Below, piece by piece: positions 24,319 through 32,209 of a stretch of 64,000 nucleotides of DNA. The first letter of the stretch is position 1. The number at the start of each line of letters is the position of its first letter. A program made the translations under genes and the position numbers. This stretch comes from Pseudonocardia sp. C8 (GTDB lineage: Bacteria > Actinomycetota > Actinomycetes > Mycobacteriales > Pseudonocardiaceae). Location of the stretch: contig NZ_JACMTR010000001.1 of the NCBI RefSeq assembly GCF_014267175.1, positions 1 through 64,000 on the forward strand. Reading direction: 5' to 3'. The notes beneath the pieces were generated by a model. It searched no databases and was not told the origin of the DNA. It worked only from the letters and a program-made list of their open reading frames with translations.

Positions 24319-24851
24319 CAGGGGCGGGCGGTGTCCTTGGCCAAGGCTCTGCGGGGCTGGGGCAGGTCCCAGGGCAGTGCTGCGAGGACCTCGTCGACCG
24401 GCTGCAGGTGCAGCTCATCGCTTAGGGCCTGTGTCTGACCAGGGTCGAGGAGGACGGTGCTGTCCCAGCCCGGGGTCCGGTAGCGGTCGATGGACCAGTC
24501 GAGCTCGACGCGGGTGAGGGTCTCGGGTCCGCTGGGGTCCGGTGTGGAGAACGGCCCGTGGTGGACCAGCCAGGTGATGGCGGCGGGATCGACGCTGCCG
24601 GGCACGAGCTGGCGCACTGCGGTGGTGGCTGCGCCGGCGATGTCGGAGAGGACGTAGTGGCCGCGCGGGTGTCCGGAGAGCTCACTGAGCACCACGGTGA
24701 GCCGCATCCGGTCGGGGCTGTGTGGGTCGCGGGTTCCGCGGAGTCGGGCGAGGCAGCTGGTCTCGGCCCCGTAGCGGTGCTGCCAGCTCAGGATCGCGTC
24801 ACCGGCCAGGGCGAGGCCGGGTGTGGTGGGGACGCGGTTCATGGGTGTCAT
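24318..24851 (-). CDS. Hypothetical protein between amidase remnant and folD-like gene (177 aa)
   Basis: Intact frame, coupled at both ends: its ATG overlaps the TGA of the amidase remnant and its stop overlaps the folD-like ATG. Contains VHHGPFSTPDPSGPETLTRVELDWSIDRYR and the segment VLLDPGQTQALSDELHL. No family recognised. The former three-gene operon (amidase, this gene, folD-like) hints at a small metabolic module now decayed. Confidence 0.6.
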   Translation of the reverse strand: MTPMNRVPTTPGLALAGDAILSWQHRYGAETSCLARLRGTRDPHSPDRMRLTVVLSELSGHPRGHYVLSDIAGAATTAVRQLVPGSVDPAAITWLVHHGPFSTPDPSGPETLTRVELDWSIDRYRTPGWDSTVLLDPGQTQALSDELHLQPVDEVLAALPWDLPQPRRALAKDTARP

Positions 24852-25106
24852 CGTGGATCACCAGCTCGCTTCTGTCGCCCTCGGCGGCGGGGGATCGGGG
24901 GGGGGGTGGGTGGCACGTGTTCCTCGAGCAGCCGCAGCAGCAGCCCGTCGTGGCCCGGAGCGGCGACGAGCTGCAGCCCGACCGGGCAGCCGTCGCTGGT
25001 GAACCCGGCGGGGATGCTCACCGCGGGGTGCCCGGTGAGGTTGAACGCCCAGGTCAGGGCGACGCTGAGGTGGGTTCCGGGGGCCGTCGTGCCCGTGCGG
25101 GCGACC
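24848..25106 (-). pseudogene. Amidase C-terminal fragment
   Basis: A minus frame ending at the TGA that overlaps ATG 24851 reads THLSVALTWAFNLTGHPAVS, then IPAGFTSDGCPVGLQLVAAPGHD. This is the conserved C-terminal part of the amidase-signature family (FNLTGxPA...DGxPVGLQL). The Ser-Lys catalytic part is absent, and the gene is cut off near 25106 beside an IS5 remnant. Confidence 0.7.
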
Positions 25107-25194
25107 GGGGGTGGTCCCGGTCATCAGCAGTCGGTGCCTCGAACAGGGCGGCCAGGATGGCCTCGTTGTCGCGGCCGGCCATCGCGCGAGGCTG

Positions 25195-26060
25195 CCCGGG
25201 CCCGGTCGGGGTCGCCGTGGCGGGATCTGCCGTCGGCCTACGGGAACTCGAAGACGTCTATTCACGGCATCGCCGCTGGTCGGGGGATGGCACGTGGGAA
25301 CGGATCTTCGACCGGCTGCGGGTGGGATGCGACTTGGACTCGAGTTCGGAGTGGACGGTCGGGATCGACGCGACCGTGGCTCGCGGGCACCAGCACGCCG
25401 CGGGTGCCCGGCACGCGCCGCCTACCGACATCCCGGCTGAGAGGCTGGTGGGGCTGCGTGCCGAGGCGGTAGTGGACCGTGAACCGGGAACACTGGGCCG
25501 GTCGGCCGCCATGGACCCTGCCGGTGACACAGGGGGCTGGGTCGAATGACAAGAATCCAGCGCCCGCACGCGCTGATCGGGAGGCGCTCGGGCGCTCGCG
25601 CGGCGGGCTGAGCACCAAGATTCACCTGCTGGCCGACGCCCGGTGCCGACCGCTGGCCCGGGTGCTCACCGCCGGACAGCGCCACGACTCGGTCGCGTTC
25701 GAGCCGCTGATGGGGCGGCTCCGGATCCGCCGGCGCGGGCGGGCCGGCCAGGCACCCGACCCGGCAACCTGCTGGGTGACAAGGCGTACTCGAACCGCAC
25801 CTTCCACTCTCACCTGCGGCGACGCCGGACCATCACGACGATCCCGGAGAAGAGCGACCAACAGAACACCCGCGCCGCGAAGGGCGCCGGCGGTGGCCGA
25901 GCATCGGCATTCGACCCCGAGTCCTACAAGGGCCGCAACACCGCCGAGCGCCTTCAACAAGCTCAAGGTGTTCCGCGCGATCACCCTGCGCACCGATAAA
26001 CGCGAGTACATGTTCCAGGGCACCGTGAATGTCGCCTCGACCCAGATCTTGGCTCCGCGA
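25195..26060 (+). pseudogene. IS5-family transposase remnant
   Basis: Recognisable in alternating frames: WRDLPSAYGN and VYSRHRRWSGDGTWERIFDRL (N-terminal domain), WTVGIDATVARGHQH (first Asp), then RADREALGRSRGGLSTKIHLLADA, LTAGQRHDSVAFEPLM, LLGDKAYSNRTF (second Asp) and GRNTAERAFNKLKxFRAITLRTDK (Glu region). At least four frameshifts. The first 50 or so residues are missing and the 3' end decays. No terminal repeats found. Confidence 0.8.
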
Positions 26061-26224
26061 CCCTGTCGACCAAGATCCGTGAGAGGCCGCCTAGAGGCGT
26101 GGCTCAGTGCCAACGCTCCGGGATTCCGGTCGCCGGAGGCGATGACAGCACTCGGAACGGCGACGGGTGACTTCCCTCCAGATCGCCGGAGAGCTACCTG
26201 ATTCCTCCATTGGGTTGATGATCC

Positions 26225-27367
26225 TTACCCCTGAGCAAGCGATTGTTTCCCTCGGACAGACTGCCCCTCGTCATTCGCAACTAGCATCGCTCCCGCGTTA
26301 TGTGATATTGTTACCTCGGGAGGCCAGAGGCCAGAGGTAGCAGCAATATCGCCTTCGAATCGCGCATAGAATTGGGCACCGCCGTCGAATCTCGCGTTCC
26401 GAAAGTTGACAACGTCACCGAAGATTGTATTGGTGAACTTTGCGGAGCCCACAACGCGGGTACGATCGAAGTTCGCAAAGAACTTGAAACTTGTGTCCGA
26501 GAAGTTGGCGCCACCCCAAAAGTGGGCCCCGGAGAAGTCAGCGAACTGCTGGAATTCGGACAGTTCAAAATGAGCGTCGCCTTCTACGTCAGCGCCGTCG
26601 AGCTTGAGAAACTGCACGTTCCACCTGTCAAAGCGCATGTCAAATAGGCATGAATTCGCCAAATTGATCAGCAGGTTTGGCCAGTGCATCGAGTCTGGGC
26701 CACCTTCGCGCCCCGACCTTACCGCATGCAGATGAAGGATTTGCTGGGCCGTCTTCCGCACTTCTAACTCTTCGCTTCGGCGCCTGTTCTCCTCGCAGTC
26801 AGTCTCCGGACCATCTGCACTGGGGGCAACAGGCTTATCGTATGGCATACGGAGGTATGCACAGATTAGATTTACGACAGTCTGCTGTTCCGACCTGTTA
26901 TCCTGCCCAATGCGTTCGAGAGTATAGAGGCCAGCAAGTCTCACGGGCGCCTTGTCACTACCGAGCTGCTCTGCGGCCTTGGCGTGCTGCTCCGTGATCC
27001 TGCGGGCTAAGGCGTCCTTCTCCGCCTGCTCGGCTACGCGGTCTCGCTGATCATGGTCCCGCTTGGACGCTAAGCGGGTGTTCTCTGCGATCCTCTCCGT
27101 GATCCTCTGACGGTGAAAGGCCAGTAGTAAGGCGAACACACCTCCGGTGCCGGCCGCCGTCGTCAGGCCGGTCCGGATGGCGTCGATCTTCCTACCCGGG
27201 TCGTCACCGGCGATCGTGTAGAGCCACCACGTCAACGGTGCTGCCACGAGGACGACGGCTACCACGGCCAGGACGACGTACCAGGCGGACAGTGGTCGTA
27301 GTGACTCGTCCACCGGCGACGGCTTGTTGTCGGTGTCTGCGAGCTTCTGACGTCGCCCTAGCGGCAT
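26225..27367 (-). CDS. Membrane protein with pentapeptide-like repeats
   Basis: 380 residues. Two membrane segments near the N-terminus (WYVVLAVVAVVLVAAPLTWWLYTIAG; TAAGTGGVFALLLAF) and a charged coiled-coil stretch (HRQRITERIAENTRLASKRDHDQRDRV). Then come the conserved APVRLAGLYTLERIGQDNR segment and a C-terminal A(D/N)FxxxxF repeat region (ADFSGAHFWGGANFSDTSFKFFANF). This matches the actinobacterial pentapeptide-repeat membrane proteins. It is clearly lower in GC than its neighbours and probably recently acquired. Anti-phage or stress roles have been proposed for relatives; none is shown here. Confidence 0.75.
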   Translation of the reverse strand: MPLGRRQKLADTDNKPSPVDESLRPLSAWYVVLAVVAVVLVAAPLTWWLYTIAGDDPGRKIDAIRTGLTTAAGTGGVFALLLAFHRQRITERIAENTRLASKRDHDQRDRVAEQAEKDALARRITEQHAKAAEQLGSDKAPVRLAGLYTLERIGQDNRSEQQTVVNLICAYLRMPYDKPVAPSADGPETDCEENRRRSEELEVRKTAQQILHLHAVRSGREGGPDSMHWPNLLINLANSCLFDMRFDRWNVQFLKLDGADVEGDAHFELSEFQQFADFSGAHFWGGANFSDTSFKFFANFDRTRVVGSAKFTNTIFGDVVNFRNARFDGGAQFYARFEGDIAATSGLWPPEVTISHNAGAMLVANDEGQSVRGKQSLAQG

Positions 27368-27451
27368 TCGCCGATCTTGACATAGCTCCGTGCTCTTTTG
27401 GGAGTCCTTGGCTTACCTTGCGCCCGGTCGTTGCGACGGGCGAGCAAGACC

Positions 27452-28063
27452 TCAGTCCATGGCAGTCTCGTAGGCATCAATCCAGCAGTATGTCGACCTA
27501 CTTCCTGCTTCCGGCTTCTTCAGGTTAGATAGTTCATACGCCCCCTCGACGGAAACGGTATTGCGCCCTCGGTAGCCTATATTGTCAGACCCGACGTTCT
27601 CACCTATCAGATAGAGCTTTAGCGTTGTCATTTTTCCCGGGTTCTGCGGGCACTGCGTTGTTGGCAATTCGATATGCGGTGGAATCATCCGGGCCTCGTT
27701 TTGGAATTTCTGTGCCGTGTCTGTCGACTTCACTAGTCCCCTTTCGGCCGTGATTCTGATCTGGGCATACTTGCCCTGAACTATCGCTGCCGAACCACGG
27801 CGCTCAGCAATTGCAATCAGTTGGCCACTGACCATGTCTGCTTGCCCGGGTGTTTTTAGGACGGTCTCTGCCCCGACCAACGGTGCGGTTGCAATTTTGG
27901 GACCTGTGTCAAACAACAAACTGATCAATGCGGTCGCGCCGGCGAGCGCCAATGCCGCACCGAATATGGAGCCTACAACCCTGACTATAGTTTTGAGGGT
28001 CTTCCATCCAGCCTCGTCGTCGCTACTAGCTTGCGACTCAGTCGGTATCCTCTGCGTATCCAT
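27452..28063 (-). CDS. Single-pass membrane protein of unknown function
   Basis: 203 residues from ATG 28063, preceded by GGAAGGTGAGG. Cytoplasmic N-terminus, one membrane segment (IFGAALALAGATALISLLF), then an extracytoplasmic beta-rich domain with two Cys (TTQCPQNPG and STYCWIDAYETAMD at the C-terminus). No family recognised. Shares the low GC of the preceding gene, which suggests that both came together. Confidence 0.6.
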   Translation of the reverse strand: MDTQRIPTESQASSDDEAGWKTLKTIVRVVGSIFGAALALAGATALISLLFDTGPKIATAPLVGAETVLKTPGQADMVSGQLIAIAERRGSAAIVQGKYAQIRITAERGLVKSTDTAQKFQNEARMIPPHIELPTTQCPQNPGKMTTLKLYLIGENVGSDNIGYRGRNTVSVEGAYELSNLKKPEAGSRSTYCWIDAYETAMD

Positions 28064-28716
28064 GACCTCACCTTCCGTAGCCGTCGGTGCGTCATGTCCT
28101 CGGGGTGATCTAGATACCCGTAACGGTCTCGCCGTCGTCACTATTGGGGATTTGTGTTCTGTGGCTGCTGCGGCCGGACCACCACGTTGCCCAGGCTTCC
28201 TGGAATCCCGATGCTTGCACGCTGGCCGGTCGTGTCCGCAAGCGGCGTTGCCCTGTCTCTTCACGATCTTGAAGGCTGATCGTGGTCGATCACTTACCGG
28301 GAACGCGCCGCGATCACAACCGCCCTCGGCAAACGCATCTGGACCGCCGCGATCGACACCGACGGCGACACCCTCGTGACGGGGGCCGCGGGCTGACCTC
28401 ACACCACCGCAGCAACGACCAGGACGGAGCACCCGGCAGAACAGCAGGCCGGACACTCCGCCATGCCCCCCAACCCACGGGCGCGTGAACCCGCCTCAAC
28501 CAAGATCAATCCACGTCGACGTGAATCACCAGGGCTAATCTGAGCCAATTCCGGTCCCTCGCAAACGTGAGCCGTTGAACGCGCCACCGGGGGCGCAGCG
28601 CCGCAGGTCAGCAAGTATCTGACCCGCGGGTGCAGGGATGTGTCCACTGCCTGCACGCTCTCCTCTGGTAGCGCGCATCCACGGCGCATGACGGAGGGGA
28701 TTCTCAGGATGCTGGG
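28064..28716. other. Remnant region without intact gene
   Basis: No intact gene. Plus-strand frame 28290-28397 reads ITYRERAAITTALGKRIWTA, then AIDTDGDTLVTGAAG and a stop. It looks like the end of a lost gene, but the family is not recognised. The rest shows nothing clear. Confidence 0.4.
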
Positions 28717-29589
28717 CTACTGGCTCTTTCGGTATCGGTTCGCGAGGTCGCGAAGCATCTCGAGGGAGTCTTCCTCGGAGAGCGCGAGGTCGGTGAGCTC
28801 GGCGTGGAGCTGCTCATACATCGCGATGGAGTCCGCGTCCTGGATGAGGGTGCTACCGGACTCGGTTCCGACGAGGGCCTGGGAGTCGTCGTAGAGGTGA
28901 AAGCCGGACACGGGGGCGGGTCGGGGCGCGACGCGGTCGAGCGCCAGGACGCGGAAGCTCACGTTGGGCTGGGCGGCGACGCGCGCAATGCTCTCCAGCT
29001 GGGCGGCCTGATAGGCGAAGCTTCGGACCGGCCAGCGCAGCGCCTGCTCGTTCTGGATCAGGTGCCAGCGGCGCCACGGGTCTGCGAGTAGTTGTGCTCG
29101 CTCCATGCGTGCGTCGACCGATTGCGCGGCGTCTTGGGCGTCGAGCTGCGCATCGGGGGTGAAGACGGCGGCTGCGTAGTCCCGGGTCTGCAGCGGCCCG
29201 ATGATCACAGATGGGTGGTAGGAGCGCACGAGCTGCGCCGTGCGTTCGGCCTCGTGGATGCGCCACTGGAACCGGTGTGCGCTGCCGGCCTGGAGGACGA
29301 GACGGGCATCGACGCGCTCGGTCTCCAACGCGCGCGCCTGTGCGACGAGGTCGTCGATGCGTTCTGGGGTGAGGGTGCTGTGTTCGTGTTGGGCGTAGAC
29401 CTCGAGCACGGCGCGCACCAGCCGTGGTGTGGGCCGGGATTCACCTGCCTCTGTGCGCGAGAGGGAGGATTGGCCGACCCCGGCTGCCTTGCGGGCCTGG
29501 TTCTGACTGAGCCCTGTCTCCTCGCGCAGCGCGCGCAGCAGCTCCCCGGACAGGGTGTCCGGGGAGCTGCTCGCCCGCGCACCTGTCAC
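28717..29589 (-). CDS. XRE / Scr1-family regulator (DUF5753)
   Basis: 290 residues from GTG 29589. N-terminal Cro/C1-type helix-turn-helix (LREETGLSQNQARKAAGVGQSSLSRTEAGE) followed by a DUF5753-type ligand/partner domain (RFQWRIHEAERTAQLVRSYHP, VIIGPLQTRDYAAAVF). Such proteins in actinomycetes pair with small partner proteins and act as regulators or antitoxin-like factors. It is the last gene of a three-gene operon 4 nt after the DUF6879 gene. The TGGATA-type operator sites upstream of the operon are candidate targets. Confidence 0.85.
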   Translation of the reverse strand: MTGARASSSPDTLSGELLRALREETGLSQNQARKAAGVGQSSLSRTEAGESRPTPRLVRAVLEVYAQHEHSTLTPERIDDLVAQARALETERVDARLVLQAGSAHRFQWRIHEAERTAQLVRSYHPSVIIGPLQTRDYAAAVFTPDAQLDAQDAAQSVDARMERAQLLADPWRRWHLIQNEQALRWPVRSFAYQAAQLESIARVAAQPNVSFRVLALDRVAPRPAPVSGFHLYDDSQALVGTESGSTLIQDADSIAMYEQLHAELTDLALSEEDSLEMLRDLANRYRKSQ

Positions 29590-29593
29590 GGGT

Positions 29594-30163
29594 TCAGGCC
29601 GCCCGCCGCCGCTGGTGCAGCTCGGGGTGCCGATCCCACCAGGTGGCAAACGGCTCGGCAGCGGAGTGGGCGTCGTCGCGCGCATGCAGGTACGGCGCGA
29701 TCGTGGTCGGGTCGGTGACGAGGTCGGCCCCGAGGAAACGTCCGTGCTCGTCGTAGCGCATCGGGATGAGCAGGACGTCGTTGACGAGCCAGAAGTCTTC
29801 GCGGATCACGCTGTCGGGCATCTCGTGCTCACCGTCGCGGAGCACGTAGATGTCCTCGCCGGCGACGGCGTTGTGGACGTAGCACCACTCGGCTTCGTAC
29901 CGCTCGTACTCGGTCATCGCCTCGGAGAAGACCCGAACCCGGTACGAGACGAGCCCACGCTGCTCTTCGGCCCGCAGGATCGCGAGCCACTGCTCCTTGC
30001 GTTCCATGTCCGGGCCGTCCGCGCCGGCGAGGAACCGCTGGAAGTCGCTCTCCTCTCCGGCGCTGGCCATGTAGCGGGGGAGGCATTCCATGCGGAAGAG
30101 CTGGTCCCCCGCGCGCTGGAAGTGACGGTCGATGGCAGCTTCGAGCTGCTTCTCGTCGATCAT
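29594..30163 (-). CDS. DUF6879-type protein
   Basis: 189 residues. Matches the DUF6879 pattern as remembered: RYMASAGEESDFQRFLAG, VFSEAMTEYERYEAEWCY, GEDIYVLR, REDFWLVND, RYDEHGRFLG. Family members are usually beside Scr1/DUF5753 regulators, as here. The mechanism is not established. ATG overlaps the preceding stop. Confidence 0.8.
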   Translation of the reverse strand: MIDEKQLEAAIDRHFQRAGDQLFRMECLPRYMASAGEESDFQRFLAGADGPDMERKEQWLAILRAEEQRGLVSYRVRVFSEAMTEYERYEAEWCYVHNAVAGEDIYVLRDGEHEMPDSVIREDFWLVNDVLLIPMRYDEHGRFLGADLVTDPTTIAPYLHARDDAHSAAEPFATWWDRHPELHQRRRAA

Positions 30164-30567
30164 GCTCCTACCCCCTCAAGTGCTCGGGCTCGCACGGTGC
30201 CGAGCTGCTCGCGCTCGGGGTCCCACAGGTTGGCGAACGCGATGAGCTCGACCTCATCGATAACCTGGGATGAGATCACGTACACCCGATCGGGATGCAC
30301 GCCAGGGCGAGCCGTACCGCGCGTCCGGGCGACCGCTTCACAGGCGTCCGGGAGCAGGCCAGGCGGCATCCATCCGAGGATCTCGCCGTCGTCGAGCAGG
30401 TGGGCGAAGGCTGCGTGCTCGTGCGTGGTGGGGCGCTTGGAGACGACCCACAGGCGGTCGGGTGCGCCGACGACTTCATGGACGGATGGACAGACGCGGC
30501 CTTCGCCGCACTCGTGCGCGGTCGTGACGAGCGTGCGGATCTCGAGGTGGTGCGCGTGCTGGGTCAT
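30160..30567 (-). CDS. Small protein, first gene of the Scr1 operon (135 aa)
   Basis: No family recognised. Contains HVV-like beta segments (RLWVVSKRPTTHEH, DRVYVISSQVIDEVELIAFANLW) and two Cys in HECGEGRVCPS. Its TGA overlaps the next ATG, so all three genes are coupled. Confidence 0.65.
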   Translation of the reverse strand: MTQHAHHLEIRTLVTTAHECGEGRVCPSVHEVVGAPDRLWVVSKRPTTHEHAAFAHLLDDGEILGWMPPGLLPDACEAVARTRGTARPGVHPDRVYVISSQVIDEVELIAFANLWDPEREQLGTVRARALEGVGA

Positions 30568-30638
30568 CGGCTTCCCTCCCGGTCAGGGTGTGACCGGGTC
30601 AGTGTCCGGCGGGGCCCACAGGCTAGTCAATCGGTCGC

Positions 30639-30698
30639 TGGATAACCGACAGGTCCGGCTGTTCTACTGTCGCTTGTTATCCATCGTATCACTGGATA
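30639..30698. promoter_or_regulatory. Operator with three TGGATA half-sites between divergent operons
   Basis: TGGATAAC (30639-30646) faces GTTATCCA (30676-30683), which faces TGGATA (30693-30698). CGACAG and CTGTCG flank the first pair as further inverted arms. It lies between the Scr1-type operon (minus) and the conjugation operon (plus), so one regulator could control both. Confidence 0.6.
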
Positions 30699-30816
30699 GC
30701 ATGGTTCACGGTTCGTCCGCGACCAGTGCAGTGGGCGGCCCCGGCAGATGCAGCCACATCTGCCGGGACCTCATGGATCGCACGCACCAGACTTCGACCT
30801 CCGAGGAGTACGACCC

Positions 30817-31242
30817 ATGTACAGGATCCCAAGGAGTCCCGAGCGCCCTGCGTTCCCCCCAGCACCGCGGCCGGCGGCCGTTCGGCCAGCCGCGCCCCTG
30901 CGGGCGGTACCCGACGGGCCAGGCGAGACGACGCCGATCACGGCGATCGAGGACGGCCTCGAGCACGAGGTGGCCGCGGAGGAGCTGCGCGCGGGCAGCG
31001 TGTTCGGTCGGTACCGGGCGTTGTGCGGCGCGGTGATCGGACCGGTGGCGCTGACGGTGCCGGCGGGGGTCGCGTGCCGGTGCTGCGCGGTGGAGGTGGA
31101 TCCGGCCCCGGAGTCGCGGGTGAGCGACGCGCGCCGGTCGCGGCGAGCCACGGCGGCGTGGCTGCGGGGGCTGCGGGCACGCACCGCGCGCCGGGACGCG
31201 AGCCCGGCCGGTGCGGGGGAGGGCGGCGATGTCGCCGCGTAA
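30817..31242 (+). CDS. Small protein at the head of the conjugation operon (141 aa)
   Basis: Start at ATG 30817 (MYRIPRSPERPAF), with GAGGAGTACG upstream. Proline-rich start, then LEHEVAAEELRAGSVFGRYRALCGAVI and a C-x-C pair in GVACRCCAVEV, then an Arg-rich C-terminus. The pattern with AGYRALCG...CxCC is common in small actinobacterial plasmid proteins and may bind metal. It overlaps the next gene by 14 nt. Confidence 0.65.
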   Translation: MYRIPRSPERPAFPPAPRPAAVRPAAPLRAVPDGPGETTPITAIEDGLEHEVAAEELRAGSVFGRYRALCGAVIGPVALTVPAGVACRCCAVEVDPAPESRVSDARRSRRATAAWLRGLRARTARRDASPAGAGEGGDVAA

Positions 31243-32209
31243 GACCGCCGAGTCGATGCCGGGGCAGGCCGAGCAGCTGGCGCTGGAGGCGCAGCGGGCC
31301 GCCCGGGTCCGGGCGTTGTCGACCAATCCCGATGTGATCGCGCTGCAGGTCGAGCGGGTGCGCTCGCAGGTTGATGTTCTGATGTGGACGGGGATCGTCC
31401 TCGGCCTGGCGTTCTGCATGACCAACGTGCAGAAGTTCGCCGCGCGTGACGCGGTCGCGTGGTCGCCGGAATGGCTGGCGGCGTGGTTGCTGGACCCGAT
31501 GGTCTCGCTGGTGTTGATCGCGGTCATCCGTGCGGAGCAGGTCACGGCACGCTGGCAGGTGGCCAGCACGCCGTGGGCGCGGCGGGCGCGGTGGACCACG
31601 CTGGGTGCGACGTATGCGATGAACACCTGGGTGGCGTGGTCAGAGGTCGACCTGGCGATGATCTTGCTGCATTCGGTGCCGCCGCTGGCGGTATTCGTGG
31701 CATCTGAGGCGGCCCCGGGTCTGCGGGATCGTCTGACGGCGGCGGTGCATGCCGCGGCGGCAGCGGATGCGTCGGTGCTGCGCACCGGGGCGGTGACGGT
31801 GGGTGAGGCGCTGGCGGCCACTGAGCAGTTCGACGCCGCGCCCCCTGAGATCAAGAATGGCGGGGGTGCTGTCGCGCCGCCGGAGTCCGAGGGCCCGCAC
31901 CGCCTGGGGGCAGCCGGTCTGGGGCCTTCGTCGCGGCGGTGGGAGCGCGAGGAGCTACTGGACGCCAGCCCGGAGACGCGGGTGGCGCAGGTGATGGACT
32001 TGCTCCGCGCCGGTTTGGTGCCGGCTCAGGACCTCACCGGCGAGCAGATCGGTGTGATCTTTGGGCAGTCGCAGCGGACGGGCCGCCGGGATCTAAAGGA
32101 GGCCCGCCGTCGGCTCGACCTCGAGGACGCGGCGGACGTGGCGCCCGGGTGCAATGGGTTGGTCCTGCTCGGTCCCGGAGCGAACCGCCACCTGGAGGTG
32201 GGAGCGTGA
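31229..32209 (+). CDS. DUF2637-like membrane protein of the transfer operon
   Basis: 326 residues from ATG 31229 after GGGGGAGGGCGG. Membrane segments in the first 170 residues (VLMWTGIVLGLAFCMTNVQ; WLAAWLLDPMVSLVLIAVI; TLGATYAMNTW; LAMILLHSVPPLAVFVASEA) are followed by a cytoplasmic tail. The tail ends in a winged-helix-like segment (LTGEQIGVIFGQSQRTGRRDLKEARRRL). DUF2637/SpdB-like proteins accompany conjugation ATPases in actinomycete plasmids and may help spread DNA between hyphal compartments. It overlaps the coupling-protein gene by 4 nt. Confidence 0.8.
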   Translation: MSPRKTAESMPGQAEQLALEAQRAARVRALSTNPDVIALQVERVRSQVDVLMWTGIVLGLAFCMTNVQKFAARDAVAWSPEWLAAWLLDPMVSLVLIAVIRAEQVTARWQVASTPWARRARWTTLGATYAMNTWVAWSEVDLAMILLHSVPPLAVFVASEAAPGLRDRLTAAVHAAAAADASVLRTGAVTVGEALAATEQFDAAPPEIKNGGGAVAPPESEGPHRLGAAGLGPSSRRWEREELLDASPETRVAQVMDLLRAGLVPAQDLTGEQIGVIFGQSQRTGRRDLKEARRRLDLEDAADVAPGCNGLVLLGPGANRHLEVGA

